Shown in pieces: positions 20,113 to 30,356 of a stretch of DNA of 64,000 bases. A model generated the notes under the pieces. The model did no database searches, had not been told where the DNA came from, and saw only the letters and a list, made by a program, of their open reading frames with translations. The position numbers were made by a program, and so were the translations under genes. Origin of the DNA: Ctena decussata (taxonomy: Eukaryota > Mollusca > Bivalvia > Lucinida > Lucinidae); NCBI GenBank assembly GCA_963989385.1, contig OZ022508.1, forward strand, positions 28,604,166 through 28,668,165, written 5' to 3'. The first letter of the stretch is position 1, and each line of letters begins with the position of its first letter.

Positions 20113-22656
20113 ATGCCAATAAACGTCAACACAGCGACTACAGAGGAACTGAAACAGATTCCAGGAGTTGGTGAAAAAGTTGCACAGCTCCTTATTCAGT
20201 TCAGAGATGTTTATGGAGTCATCAAGAGAGAGGCTCTGAATTTGGCTCTTCGGCGACACCTGTCAGATGAAGTCCTGGAGATGATAGACTTCTCAGTGCC
20301 AAAGCTAGATGATCCATTCGATATTGATCTAAGCTGTCTCCCATCAGTACCGAAGAATGATTCATGGGAACCCTTGGTGAGCTTTGCCCACCAGACAACA
20401 GCAAGAAGGTCAAGGTCACCACATGAACCAGAGTCAGAAGTTTGGCATCCACTGACGTTGCCATCAGCATTTGAGCCAAGAAAAGAGTCAATGTCACCAG
20501 TTCGAGAGAGTTTCTCCATGTTGGCATCAAAGTTGACAGATCAGGAAGCATCTGGTATGTTAGCAGCAGCTGCGAGTATCCATGAGCCAGAAGAATCACG
20601 TCCTTGTAGAACTGATTCCAGGTCAGTATCTCATGGTGAGAAAGAGGATAAGAAACCTGCTGAAAGGAAGACATCCACATCAAGAGGGTCAGGGGGAGGT
20701 ATTGGGTCTTGTAGATCCAGATCTCCTAGGGCACACAGATCTTCCTCAGGGTCAAGGTCACCGTCTAGTAAGAGACGTTCAAGAAAACACTCCCCTAAAC
20801 ATAAAAAGACGCATAGGCGTCACAGTAAAAGGTCAAGGTCACACTCTGGGTCACTGTCAGTGTCAAGGTCACACTCAGGGTCGGTGTCGAGGTTAAGGTC
20901 ACAGTCAAAACGGTCTGAGTCAAAGTCCAGAAGATCAAAGAAAAGACCATCAAGGTCAAGATCAAGGTCAGCTTCTGGATCACGATCCACTTCAAGGTCA
21001 AGGTCAAATCAGAGTCATTCTAAGGAATCAGATTCCAGTATTGTCAAGAAAAAGGATAAGAGCTCCTCAAAGAAAACAGACTCTGAAGTTATGAAGAAAA
21101 AGGACAGAAGTAGATCAAGGTCATCTTCAAGGTCAAAGTCAGTTGAGCGTCGTTCAAGAAATTCTGACAATAAAAATATGAAAAAGAAACACATTTCATC
21201 CAGGTCGACTTCAGGGTCAAGGTCAGTTGAACGCCACTCGAGAAAATCTGGCACAAAAGTTGTGAAGAAAAAGAAGCATGATTCTTCAAGGTCAACTTCA
21301 CGGTCAAGGTCAGTGAGACGTAATTCAAGTAAACATGACTCGAAGAAAAATAAGTCACAGAAAAAGATATACAAACACTCCAGATCAAGTTCGAGATCAA
21401 TTTCCAGATCATAGTCAAGGTCAGCCTCAAGGTCATCAAGTCCACATTTCAAATCTCATAAGAGAAGAATTAAATTAGAAACAAAGCATGACAGATCAAG
21501 GGTGGTGCACAAACATAAACGTCGATCGTCATCTAGTTCAAGGTCAACGTCAAGATCATCATCAAGGTCACATTCTAGATCTTCCCATAAAAGGAGAGTT
21601 CAGACAAGGCGTGCTAAATCAAAGATACATAAACATAAACGTCATACATCGTCTAGTTCAGAATCACAATCAAGATCTCCTTCACGGTCAAGGTCACGTA
21701 AATCAAAAGGAAGATCAAGGTCACAGAAAACAAAAAGATCAGGAAAACATCCTCACTCATAATATTCAGACTCAGACAGAGATTCTTCAGTGGACAGATA
21801 TTCTTCAAAGCATGGAGATCCCCGAAAACACCCTAAGGCTTTGCGTTTTGATGGGAAGTCAAACTGGCTATCCTTTAAAAAGAAGTTTGATAGCTACAGA
21901 AAAGTGATGAAATGGTCAGAGGCAGAAAGCAAAGATTATTTGATGTGGAGTCTGGAAGGAAAATCCCTAGATTTTTTCACCATAACAACATCTGATAAGG
22001 AAAAATACTCTTTTCGAAAAATAATGAAGAAATTAGACGCTAGGTTTGGTGTAAAGGAGTTGACAGAAACCTCGAAGGCAAGATTTCGTCAAGCTTTTCA
22101 GAAGCAGGATGAATCATTGGAAGATTGGGCGGACCGTGTAATGACTCTTGCTACTCCAGCATTCGTAGATTTACCAGAAAAGCATCTGAAACAAGAAGCC
22201 ATTGCTAGATTTTGCCAGGGTTGTATTGACAGGGATGCAGCTAAACACGCTTGTTTTGAACATCCTAAAACCATGGAAGAGGCATTAAATTTGGTAAAAC
22301 ACCATCAATATATTTCTCAAGCCGTTGATGGAAAGAAGGCGAAGAAAGAAAATGAAGCTTCAGTCAATGCTGTGCAGTCCCCATCAGAAGCTAGGATTGA
22401 ACAACTTATTGCATCAGCAATAAAAGACTTCGCAGTAAAACTACAGACAAGCTCTCAATCCAGTTATCAATCTTCTTCAGACACAGAACGGAATTCAGAC
22501 AGTAAGAAGAAAAGTTCCATTCAGTGTTTCTTCTGTAAGAAATTTGGACATATGAAGAAAGATTGCAGAGTCTATCAAGCATGGCTTAGTAAAAAGCAAG
22601 GGAGCAAGTCAGAAGATTCGGAGGACCAAGGTCGGGATAGGAATCCCACACAGTAG
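20113..22656 (+). pseudogene. Gag polyprotein: HhH motif, RS-rich domain, capsid, CCHC knuckle (two in-frame stops)
   Basis: One frame of 848 codons runs from the ATG at 20113 to TAG at 22654-22656, interrupted by TAG at 21412-21414 and TAA at 21760-21762. Residues about 2-35 are a ComEA-type helix-hairpin-helix motif (NVNTATTEELKQIPGVGEKV). Roughly 95-185 is a low-complexity linker. About 190-565 is a long RS/SR-rich, lysine-rich domain like those of splicing factors. From about 575 a retrotransposon capsid begins (LRFDGKSNWLSFKKKFDSY), and residues 805-818 form a zinc knuckle (C805, C808, H813, C818). The capsid and knuckle are the normal particle-forming and RNA-binding parts; an HhH plus RS extension is unusual. 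The two stops may be decay in this copy or recoded. Because the stops fall in or just after the RS region, the first open part alone would make HhH-RS without capsid. Confidence 0.8.
20702..20720 (+). repeat. Triloop hairpin inside gag
   Basis: UUGGGUCU / UGU / AGAUCCAG: an eight-pair stem with two G.U-type pairs and the same CU-UGU-AG apex as the non-coding hairpins, here within coding sequence for the RS domain. Confidence 0.55.
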
Positions 22657-24153
22657 AGGGAAGGCCTTTAAAGTAAACAGGGGAGGAAGGAGTACAGGTA
22701 CATCAGGTGAAAACTGTTAGGTTGAATCTTCACAGTCCAGTCAGATCACTCACGTTTAAATGAGTTGTTGAAGTACAGGAAACAGGAAAGGTTACCGGTG
22801 TCAGGAAATACCTTCAGTGGCTACCGGTGTTAGGCATTACCTTTGGAACCTGTCCAAGAATCGTCCAATGACTTCAACCAGGGTGATAAGACTGTGATGT
22901 CAGATATACAGGAAAGAAGGTTACCGGTGTCAGGAAATACCTTAAAGGTTACCGGTGTCAGGAAATACTTTCAGAGGTCACCAGTGTCAGGAATCACCTG
23001 TGGAACCTGTGCAGGATGCTACATCCAGATTTCAAGACTACTCTGCCATGATGGATGGACAGATGGATGCTTGCTCCCAGACTTGTAGTCAGGGAAAGAG
23101 ATCCCCAAGAAAACAACTTCAAAAGTCAAGACAGCTGGATGCTCGCTCCCGGACTTGTAGTCAGGGAAAGAGATCCCCACAGAGAGAGGTTACTCTGCTA
23201 TCCACCAGATCTGTCTGAGCCGAGACTTGTAGTCAGGCGAGGAAGATTTAAAAGAAAGCTTCGTGGACGGCAGTAATCCATTCCAGTTGAGTTGGGCTTG
23301 TAGCTCGCTCAAGAGAGTAGTCATGTCAACATCCAGGTGAGCTGGGGGTGTAGCTCGCTCATGTCAAGTTCCAGTTGAGGTGGGCTTGTAGCTCGCTCAT
23401 GTCAAATTCCAGTTGAGTTGGGCTTGTAGCTCACTCATGTCAAGATCCAGTCGAGTGGGGCTTGTAGCTCTAAGCTCACTCATGCGTTTCATGTGGCGGT
23501 TATGTCACCATCCAGTCAACAAAGCAATCCGGATGTCAACAGTTTGAGCGGACATGTTGTCTGCTCAGAAGTCAGTGACAGACTTGTAGTTTGTCATTTG
23601 GCCAGTTTCAGCAGAGAATCCAGATGGCATGTCTTGTAGTCGGTCATCTGTCAGCTTCAACAGAGAATCCAGATGATATGTCTTGTAGTCTGTCATCTGT
23701 CAGTTTCAACAGAGAATCCAGATGATATGTCTTGTAGTCTGTCATCTGTCAGCTTCAACAGAGAATCCAGATGATATGTCTTGTAGTCTGTCATCTGTCA
23801 GCTTCAACCCAGAATCCAGATGATATGTCTTGTAGTCTGTCATCTTCAACAGATATCCAGAATTCCAGATGATATGTCTTGTAGTCTGTCATCTGTCCAG
23901 TATAAACAGATATCCAGTGACAGACTTGTAGTTTGTCAACAGAAGTCAACGACAGACTTGTAGTTTGTCAAAAGAAGTCATCGACGAGCCTATGGTTTGT
24001 CAAGAAGATTCCTGTGGACTTGTAGTTCACAACAGTCCTGGTTGATGTAAGCTACACCAAAGAGGTAAGGTATTGTGTGTGGACCTATGGCTAGCACATC
24101 TCTTTTCGGCTTCCCAGCCTGGGTGGAACCTTTCATCATAAAGTTGGGAGGAG
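22657..24153 (+). repeat. Hairpin-array region in place of pol
   Basis: Successive families of short repeated units, each able to fold around a UGU (or UAU) triloop. (a) 22788-22814, 22917-22943 and 22945-22971, with ACCGG/UGU/CAGGA apex. (b) 23075-23095, 23147-23167 and 23219-23238, GACU/UGU/AGUC. (c) 23289-23310, 23377-23398, 23415-23436 and 23453-23481, GGGCU/UGU/AGCUC. (d) 23543-23569, a 12-pair stem. (e) 23574-23598, 23918-23938, 23951-23969 and 23983-24001. (f) 23621-23650, 23670-23699, 23719-23748, 23768-23797, 23818-23845 and 23866-23895, with a 48-50 bp period. (g) 24013-24031 and 24078-24098. No long open frame; the small frames at 22843-23276 follow the repeats. Confidence 0.8.
24141..24153 (+). 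promoter_or_regulatory. Candidate polypurine tract
   Basis: AAGTTGGGAGGAG directly precedes the 3' LTR, the expected site for plus-strand priming. Confidence 0.55.
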
Positions 24154-24403
24154 TGTAGTGACGCATCGTCTTGGCCCGATTCCCGGGTCCGGATGTAAGC
24201 ACCGGGGATTAGTAGCACTAGAAGCAAATCAAGGGGCGATATTTATCTACTTCCGCCAGACATGCGCAGTTAGGTGAATTACAGCTGAGCGCTTTGCACG
24301 AATCCAGAGCGGTGACAGCCAGCGGTCTCAATTTCCATCCCTCTTGCCTTGCTTCTAAGCTACAAGGGAATTGTATAGTTTATAAAGGGGTAAAAACACA
24401 ATA
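24154..24403 (+). repeat. 3' LTR
   Basis: Copy of the 5' LTR with a T/C and a T/G substitution and one extra T near its end. Confidence 0.9.
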
Positions 24404-25086
24404 TTATCACTAATTTTCAGTTTATAGGGGCCCAGCTTGCTCCTAAGAAAAATGAGTTAGTCTATATCCCTGAGATTCGTTTATTGCTTTATTGCACCAC
24501 TTTGGATCGGCAACTGTGTTAAAAAGTGGGTGGGGTACACGAACCGGGTGGAGTTCGGAGTGACTTTCCATCAATATCAACAATGGTTGTGTAAGAAAAA
24601 TATTCAAACGTAATTCTTTTCATGCTATATGACGGAAAAATTATATCGATGACCACTGTTTTGATAAACAACTTTGTGAAAACAATAAAAAAGAAAGTAA
24701 ACGTGCTTGAAAAAAAATCTAGATTTACCGGAAGTTCGAACGGCGATTAACTCACCGATACAACCCGAATCGTATCAATCCGGGTCCACTCGATCCGAAT
24801 CGTTCCGTTAGATTAACTTTACGTTCACCGACCCACCCTGTCCAATAGAAACGCCCGAAAAGTGGTACGAACACCGGATACGTTTTTCACGCCGAATTGT
24901 GGTATTTTTGTCTGAATCGCCGCCATTAAATTTGACAGTGGGTTACAAAAGTCGGATGAATTAATAGTTAAAAACGGTAAGTGAATATGATGAATTAAGC
25001 TATTACTAAAACCTTGTTTTGCACCGCACCGCACTGGGGTAAATGAGAGTGGTCAACGTACCCAAATCATAAGTCCGAACTCGTAA
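24404..25086. repeat. Flank containing a dispersed repeat (inverted copy at 32412-32600)
   Basis: About 24835-25025 is the reverse complement of 32412-32600 with moderate divergence (shared AACCCACTGTCAA, CAGACAAAAATAC and TTCGTACCACTTTTC). The rest of this stretch shows no gene. Confidence 0.6.
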
Positions 25087-25131
25087 GTACTTTTAACATT
25101 GACAATTTTGGAATATTTAGGATACACAGAT

Positions 25132-25617
25132 ATGGACTCCAAGGCACAGAGAAAGTTTTTATTAGATAATGCTAGGTTTATTGTAAGAAAGACTAGTGAG
25201 AGATTTCAGCGAGTAATAATAAGTAAGGACTTAACAGCTGAACAACGTAAGGAACGCAGAGAGAGAGTCCAACGCGGTCAACGCCCAAGAGATACTCATA
25301 GGCGTATGGAAACAAACTCAGAGTCAGACGGTGAAAACGAAGTAGGGACTTCTAACAGAGAGGGGCAGAACGTTGTGTCGATGGTGATCGAAGGAACACA
25401 ACCTAGTCCGATTATGGGGGAGCGAGTATTGCCCCATTTAAATATTGAATCAAACTTGGAGAGTAATGAGTCATCGTTTAGTGCATATAATGATACGACT
25501 CTTGTCGGTGACGCTACGGTGGTAGGAGGTATCTATACTGGAGAGGGGCACTCCAACTTTGATTCTGAAGGAGGGCGTCTGAGATGGCCGCCTCCGGCAC
25601 CACCAAATCTTGCATAG
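25132..25617 (+). CDS. LINE ORF1 C-terminal fragment
   Basis: The frame is open from 25087; the first ATG is at 25132 and the stop is TAG at 25615. It holds NARFIVRKTSERFQRVIISK followed by DLTAEQRKERRERVQRGQR, resembling the end of the RNA-binding ORF1 proteins of LINEs (a phrase like DLTPEQR is common there), then an acidic, Ser-rich tail. N-terminal part missing. ORF2 follows in the same frame, separated only by the TAG. Confidence 0.5.
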   Translation: MDSKAQRKFLLDNARFIVRKTSERFQRVIISKDLTAEQRKERRERVQRGQRPRDTHRRMETNSESDGENEVGTSNREGQNVVSMVIEGTQPSPIMGERVLPHLNIESNLESNESSFSAYNDTTLVGDATVVGGIYTGEGHSNFDSEGGRLRWPPPAPPNLA

Positions 25618-28600
25618 GACAATTGTTTTACCAATGTAAATAGTGAAACCCCAAACATTAGTCAGATAACTGGGGAGTCTTTTAATGATAATAGTACGTT
25701 TGTTTTAAATGCAGGAAATACCAGCCACTTAAAAGTGTTTTATTCAAATGTTGATTGTTTTACTATAGAAAAGAAACTTGAGCTGGAGACCCTTTTAATG
25801 AATAAGGGAATTGATATTATTGGTCTGACAGAAATATTGCCAAAGCATTCGGCATTTGAAAATCATGAAATTTACTACAAGCTTAACAATTATAATATTT
25901 TTACCAGTAATCTGAATGAGGGTCGAGGGACTGCAATTTATGTGCATGAAGGACTTTGTGCTGAACAGATTGATATAGAAAGTGACTTCAAAGAAGCAGT
26001 TTGGTGCAAAATTAAATTGAGGCATAATGATACACTCCTGGTTGGCTGTTTGTACAGGAGTCCAAACAGCAACGATCAAAATTCTCTTGAATTGTTAAAC
26101 CTATTTAAAAAAGTAAAAGATACTAGAGACTCTCATAAATTAATTATGGGGGAGATTTCAATTTAAGGGAAGTAAACTGGGAAACTATGACAACATCAGT
26201 TGGCGAGAACAATATTGCTAGTTTGTTTGTGGAATGTGTGCGTGACTCATATTTTACTCAACATGTGACTCAGCCAACCAGGGTGCGTTCCGGAAATGAA
26301 CCTTCTGTGCTTGACCTGATTTTTACGAATGAAGAGGATATGATGTCAGACATGAGATATTTATCAAGCTTAGGCAAAAGTGATCATCTTTTAATTTCAT
26401 TTAGTTTCAACTGTTATACAACTTCAGAGTTTGAGGGTGGTAATCAAGTGAAATATAATTTCCATAAAGGTAACTATCAAACAGTAAAAGCTGACTTGTC
26501 AACGATTGATTGGGATGAGGAACTGCGAGGGCTAGACCTGTCGCGGTCTTGGTCGAGACTCACTGAAATTTATATCAAATTAATTGAGGAACACATACCA
26601 GAGAGTGGGTCAAGGCGGAATCGCGAGGGGTATATTCCTTATCTAACCCAGTCATGCTTTGATGCTATAAGAACCAAACACCAAAAATGGTTGAAATTTA
26701 AGTACTGCAAAACAATAGAAAATTTTAATAGATACAAAGTCGCAAGAAACCTTGTAACAGCCGAAATGCGAAAGGCCAAATATAATTATGAGAAAGATCT
26801 ATCCGCTAAAATCAAAACAGACAATAAAATCTTCTGGAGCTATGTGAGAAAACAGTCAAAAACAAAATCCGTGGTGTCTAAGTTACAAATGTCAAATGGA
26901 GAAGTTTCATCAAACTACCAAGAGACAGCCAATACTCTAAATGATTATTTTGCAAGCGTTTTCAAAGTTGAAAATACTGACGATATTCCTGTCTTTGAAG
27001 AAAGAGGATTTACTCAAGTTGTGGAGACTGTCACTATCTCTGAAGAACTGGTCGCAAAAGCCATAGAAAGACTGAACCCTACCAAGTCCCAAGGGCCGGA
27101 CAATATCCATCCTCGTTTTTTACAGCAGACGAAAGATTTGATCAAAATACCTTTAGCAAAAATTTTCCAAAAATCATTAGATGAAAGTAAAATCCCTGAA
27201 ATATGGAAATGTGCCAACGTAACGGCTATTTTCAAAAAAGGTGAAAGAAAAGACCCAGCCAATTATAGACCAATCAGTTTAACTTCTGTACCGGGAAAAC
27301 TGATGGAAAGACTCATTCGAAATGCATTGGTCGAGCACTTGACAAGCAACAATTTGTTTGCCACAGAACAGCATGGATTTATTACCGGTAAATCATGTAT
27401 TACACAACTATTGGAATATATGGAAGACATAACTCAAGCTATCGATAACGGTGACGACGTTGATGTAATATATTTAGATTTTCGAAAGGCTTTTGACCGT
27501 GTACCACACACTCGTTTACTGCATAAACTACATAGATACGGAGTCAGGGGCAGTCTTTACAACTGGATTAAGGAGTTCCTTAATAAAAGAGTGCAGAGGG
27601 TTGTTGTCAGCGGAGTGGAATCTGGGTGGCAAAAAGTTACTAGCGGAATACCCCAAGGAAGTGTTTTGGGGCCGGTGTTATTCTTAATATTCATTAACGA
27701 CCTGCCTGATGTTCTGAAGGTTTGTGTTAAGCTGTTTGCAGACGACACAAAACTATATAAACAGATAACCTGCCAACAAGATATCCAACAAGTACAGCAT
27801 AGTGTAACATCAGCAGTGACATGGGCTAAAGATTGGGATATGGAATTTAACAATGCTAAGTGTCATCACCTACATATCGGGAAACATGAATTTGGACATA
27901 GATATACTATTGAAACCCCAGAAGGAGAATGTGAAATTACAAAAGTAGACAGTGAAAAAGATTTAGGTGTCACTATAGATAAAAATCTGACATTTAGAGA
28001 GCACATCTCAATTAAAATAAATACTGCTAATAGAAACCTTGGGATTATATTTAGAACCTTTACCTATTTGGACCCTGATATGTTTTTGAATCTGTATAAA
28101 AGCTTAGTAAGGCCACACCTGGAATATGCATCTGTAATTTGGTCACCCCTGTACAAAAAGGACAGAATTATTATAGAAAATGTTCAACGAAGGGCAACTA
28201 AACTTGTTAGATCCTGTAAAAACCTGTCGTACCCTGAAAGATTAAAGAAACTTGGTTTACCATCTTTGGAATATAGAAGGGAAAGATCAGATTTGATACA
28301 AGTCTACAAGATTCTGCGTGGAATAGATAAAGTAGAACAGGACAAACTATTCACAATGGCAACATATACTATGACTAGAGGACATTCACAGAAATTATAC
28401 AAAGAAAGACCTCGTTTAAATATACGGGCAAATAGCTTTACTAACAGAGTTGTAAATGCATGGAACCAACTTCCTGAACAAGTAGTAACGGCACCCTCCC
28501 TGAACGCTTTTAAGAGTCGGTTGAATTCTCACTGGAAGGGACACCCACGGAAATTCTACCCAGCATGTTACGAGACTGGTGCAACTACCGGACTGAGAAA

Positions 28601-28634
28601 TACCAATTCAAATGCGTCTATACAAGTCAGATGA
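25618..28634 (+). pseudogene. LINE ORF2: AP-type endonuclease and reverse transcriptase, one frameshift
   Basis: The first part (to the stop at 26164-26166) is an exonuclease/endonuclease/phosphatase fold domain (DIIGLTE, YRSPNS). The frame breaks in a run of five G at 26148-26152: one more G would restore the catalytic GDFN-type motif and the frame that continues to 28634. The second part has the reverse transcriptase: YLDFRKAFDRVPH (about 27470-27505), GIPQGSVLGP (27644-27673) and the catalytic FADD (about 27735-27746), then thumb and C-terminal regions (NIRANSFTNRVVNAWNQLP). Length is near normal for ORF2. The single lesion means this copy is recent. Confidence 0.85.
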
Positions 28635-28770
28635 CTTTCTACGACGTCGACTACGTGAGTAAACGTGAGTAATGGACACCGAAATTGAAGTGTGATCAGG
28701 TGCTCGCGAGTAGTAAACATCACCTGCTTATTATAAAACACCCGCCATATCTATGTATCAGTAGGAAAAG

Positions 28771-29500
28771 TCAGTGAAAAAGAAAGTCCGGTATTTGAAG
28801 GCTTAACAAAGCTTCGGCTGAGGCCATCAAATCGGAAATTAGTTTAGAAACAGCCACATTGTAGGGATCAACGAGGTCATGGTGTCTCCCATAAAACTTT
28901 TTCACTGTCGACACAAGCTTTACTTTCTGATAATCCTGTGTCAACAGTTTACGGGTGAGCAGCCTCCCTCTTTCAACTAAGTCATGATATTTGAAACAGG
29001 TTCTAGCATAGCGGACTAGCTGAGAAACATAAACTCCGTATGCAGGTGCCGAAGGGATATTACTGCTCAAAAATGGAAAGTTAACTATGGGAAAATTGAA
29101 GTCGTCCCTCTTGTCATAAAGCCTAGTAACAAGCTTTCCATTGTCAATATAGAGATAACAATCTAAGTATGAGGCAGATGAACTGGACTTCGTGGTGAAT
29201 TTAATTTCAAGTTCACATGGATAGATGAGGTCAATAAACTCCGAAATCTTTGGGTTATTCAGAGACAAAATATCATCTATGTACCTCAGGTGAAGTTGAA
29301 TTTCTATGCAAGGTGTTTATATAAAATACCCTCTTTTAAGAGCCCTTGTATAAACTCCGCCTCATATCCATAAAGAAACAAGTCGGCAAGTAAGGGTGCG
29401 CAGTTTGTGCTCATTGAAATGCCAACTGTCTCTTGAAAAATCTGTCCGCTAAACTCTACGTAAAATAGAGCACCGCCGAAGATTTCCGAACCCTACCGAA
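28771..29500 (-). pseudogene. Penelope-like reverse transcriptase fragment
   Basis: The minus-strand frame 29268-28771 encodes YLDCYLYIDNGKLVTRLYDK, RDDFNFPIVNFPFLSSNIP and KFYGRHHDLVDPYN. Upstream, in a shifted frame, are GISMSTNCAPLLADLFLYGY and a YIDD catalytic motif (29283-29272). This block order matches the second half of a reverse transcriptase of the Penelope-like type. At least one frameshift and several stops between 29268 and 29340 show it is dead. A similar group of unclassified RTs is the alternative. Confidence 0.6.
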
Positions 29501-30356
29501 TTTTACGGCCTCTACTGTGGGCAAATAATATGTTAGTTATATGCTGATTTTGTAAATATATTTTTTAATTAGACGTGTTAATGTACTGGAAACATATACA
29601 TATTTATATCATGCTGAAACCTTAATTGCCCAACCTCAAAACGGATTACAATATCGGGTTTATCCATTTCAATAATGCCATAAATTCTCAGGATAACTAT
29701 CACATGGTAATCCCTAGCGTTTAGATTCGGTAAGTTTTGTTTATAAAAATAAAACTGAGATACACTTTCAATATACATTTTTGTTTTAATGTAACTTTAT
29801 ACGTACACTTTCCTAGGTTTAAACGAATCGCATATACATAGATAACTATCTGAAAAAGATTTTGTACGGGGGGGGGGGGGGGTCTCTTTAAACGTATGTC
29901 TGTGTTGCAATCATCAGAGAGATACATGTTTAAATTCTTTGGAGAATAAGCCTCGACAGTATAATGTAAATTTGCCATATTATTATGCATGCAGAGAACA
30001 TATTCAAAGTATTTGAATTGAGAGTTTGCTTGCAGGAAATAGGGTAGAATGATCCAAAGTATATATATTGAGATGGAGGAGTATTTTCGTCGTATTAATT
30101 CGACATACAGTAAATATTTGTTAATTAATTCATTATTTACTGTCACAAAGAAAGACATGAACAAATCTGTATATAGAGATAGTATATAACATGAGTGCGG
30201 TAAAGTTTGGAATTTACTCGGCACTGTACGGAAATTTCCGTATGTGCGGTACAAGGTTTTAGCCGGTGCGGTGGGGTACAAAGTTTTAGTAATGGCCGAC
30301 GAATTAGCCTATCCGGATCTATATAGATTTTACTTAGTGTCCAGACTACATTTAGT
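29501..30356. other. AT-rich non-coding stretch with G15 tract
   Basis: A run of about 15 G at 29868-29882 interrupts AT-rich sequence. An open frame at 29721-30281 (minus) shows no domain and is rejected. Confidence 0.5.

Larger units (their letters stand above)
19268..24403 (+). mobile_element. Non-autonomous LTR retrotransposon, gag only, with hairpin arrays
   Basis: Bounded by two direct LTRs (19268-19516 and 24154-24403) that differ by two substitutions and one indel, so the insertion is young. A primer-binding-site candidate TGGCGACGAGG starts at 19518, and a purine tract AAGTTGGGAGGAG abuts the 3' LTR. A long gag frame occupies 20113-22656. There is no protease, reverse transcriptase, RNase H or integrase; the 1.5 kb after gag is instead several families of short tandem units that fold into triloop hairpins, as does the leader. 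I see no clean target duplication (TTAG on the left, TTAT on the right). The gag type suggests Ty3/Gypsy-like ancestry, but without pol this is an inference. Confidence 0.88.
25087..28640 (+). mobile_element. CR1/Jockey-like LINE, 5' truncated
   Basis: Contains the tail of ORF1 and an almost complete ORF2 (endonuclease plus reverse transcriptase). No poly-A tail is evident after the ORF2 stop at 28632-28634, which fits CR1-type 3' ends. The 5' boundary near 25087 is set by the start of ORF1-like coding. Confidence 0.75.

Noticed and set aside
20211..21452. Antisense acidic frame (Glu/Asp/Leu-rich) opposite gag
   Set aside because: It is the complement of AAG/TCA/AGG-rich RS codons and has no independent support.
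22843..23276. Small frames after gag as a remnant of pol
   Set aside because: No protease, reverse transcriptase or integrase motif; the residues follow the short hairpin repeats.
29721..30281. 186-codon minus-strand frame as a membrane protein
   Set aside because: Hydrophobic only because of AT-rich, Phe/Leu/Ile-biased composition; no motif and it crosses a G-tract.
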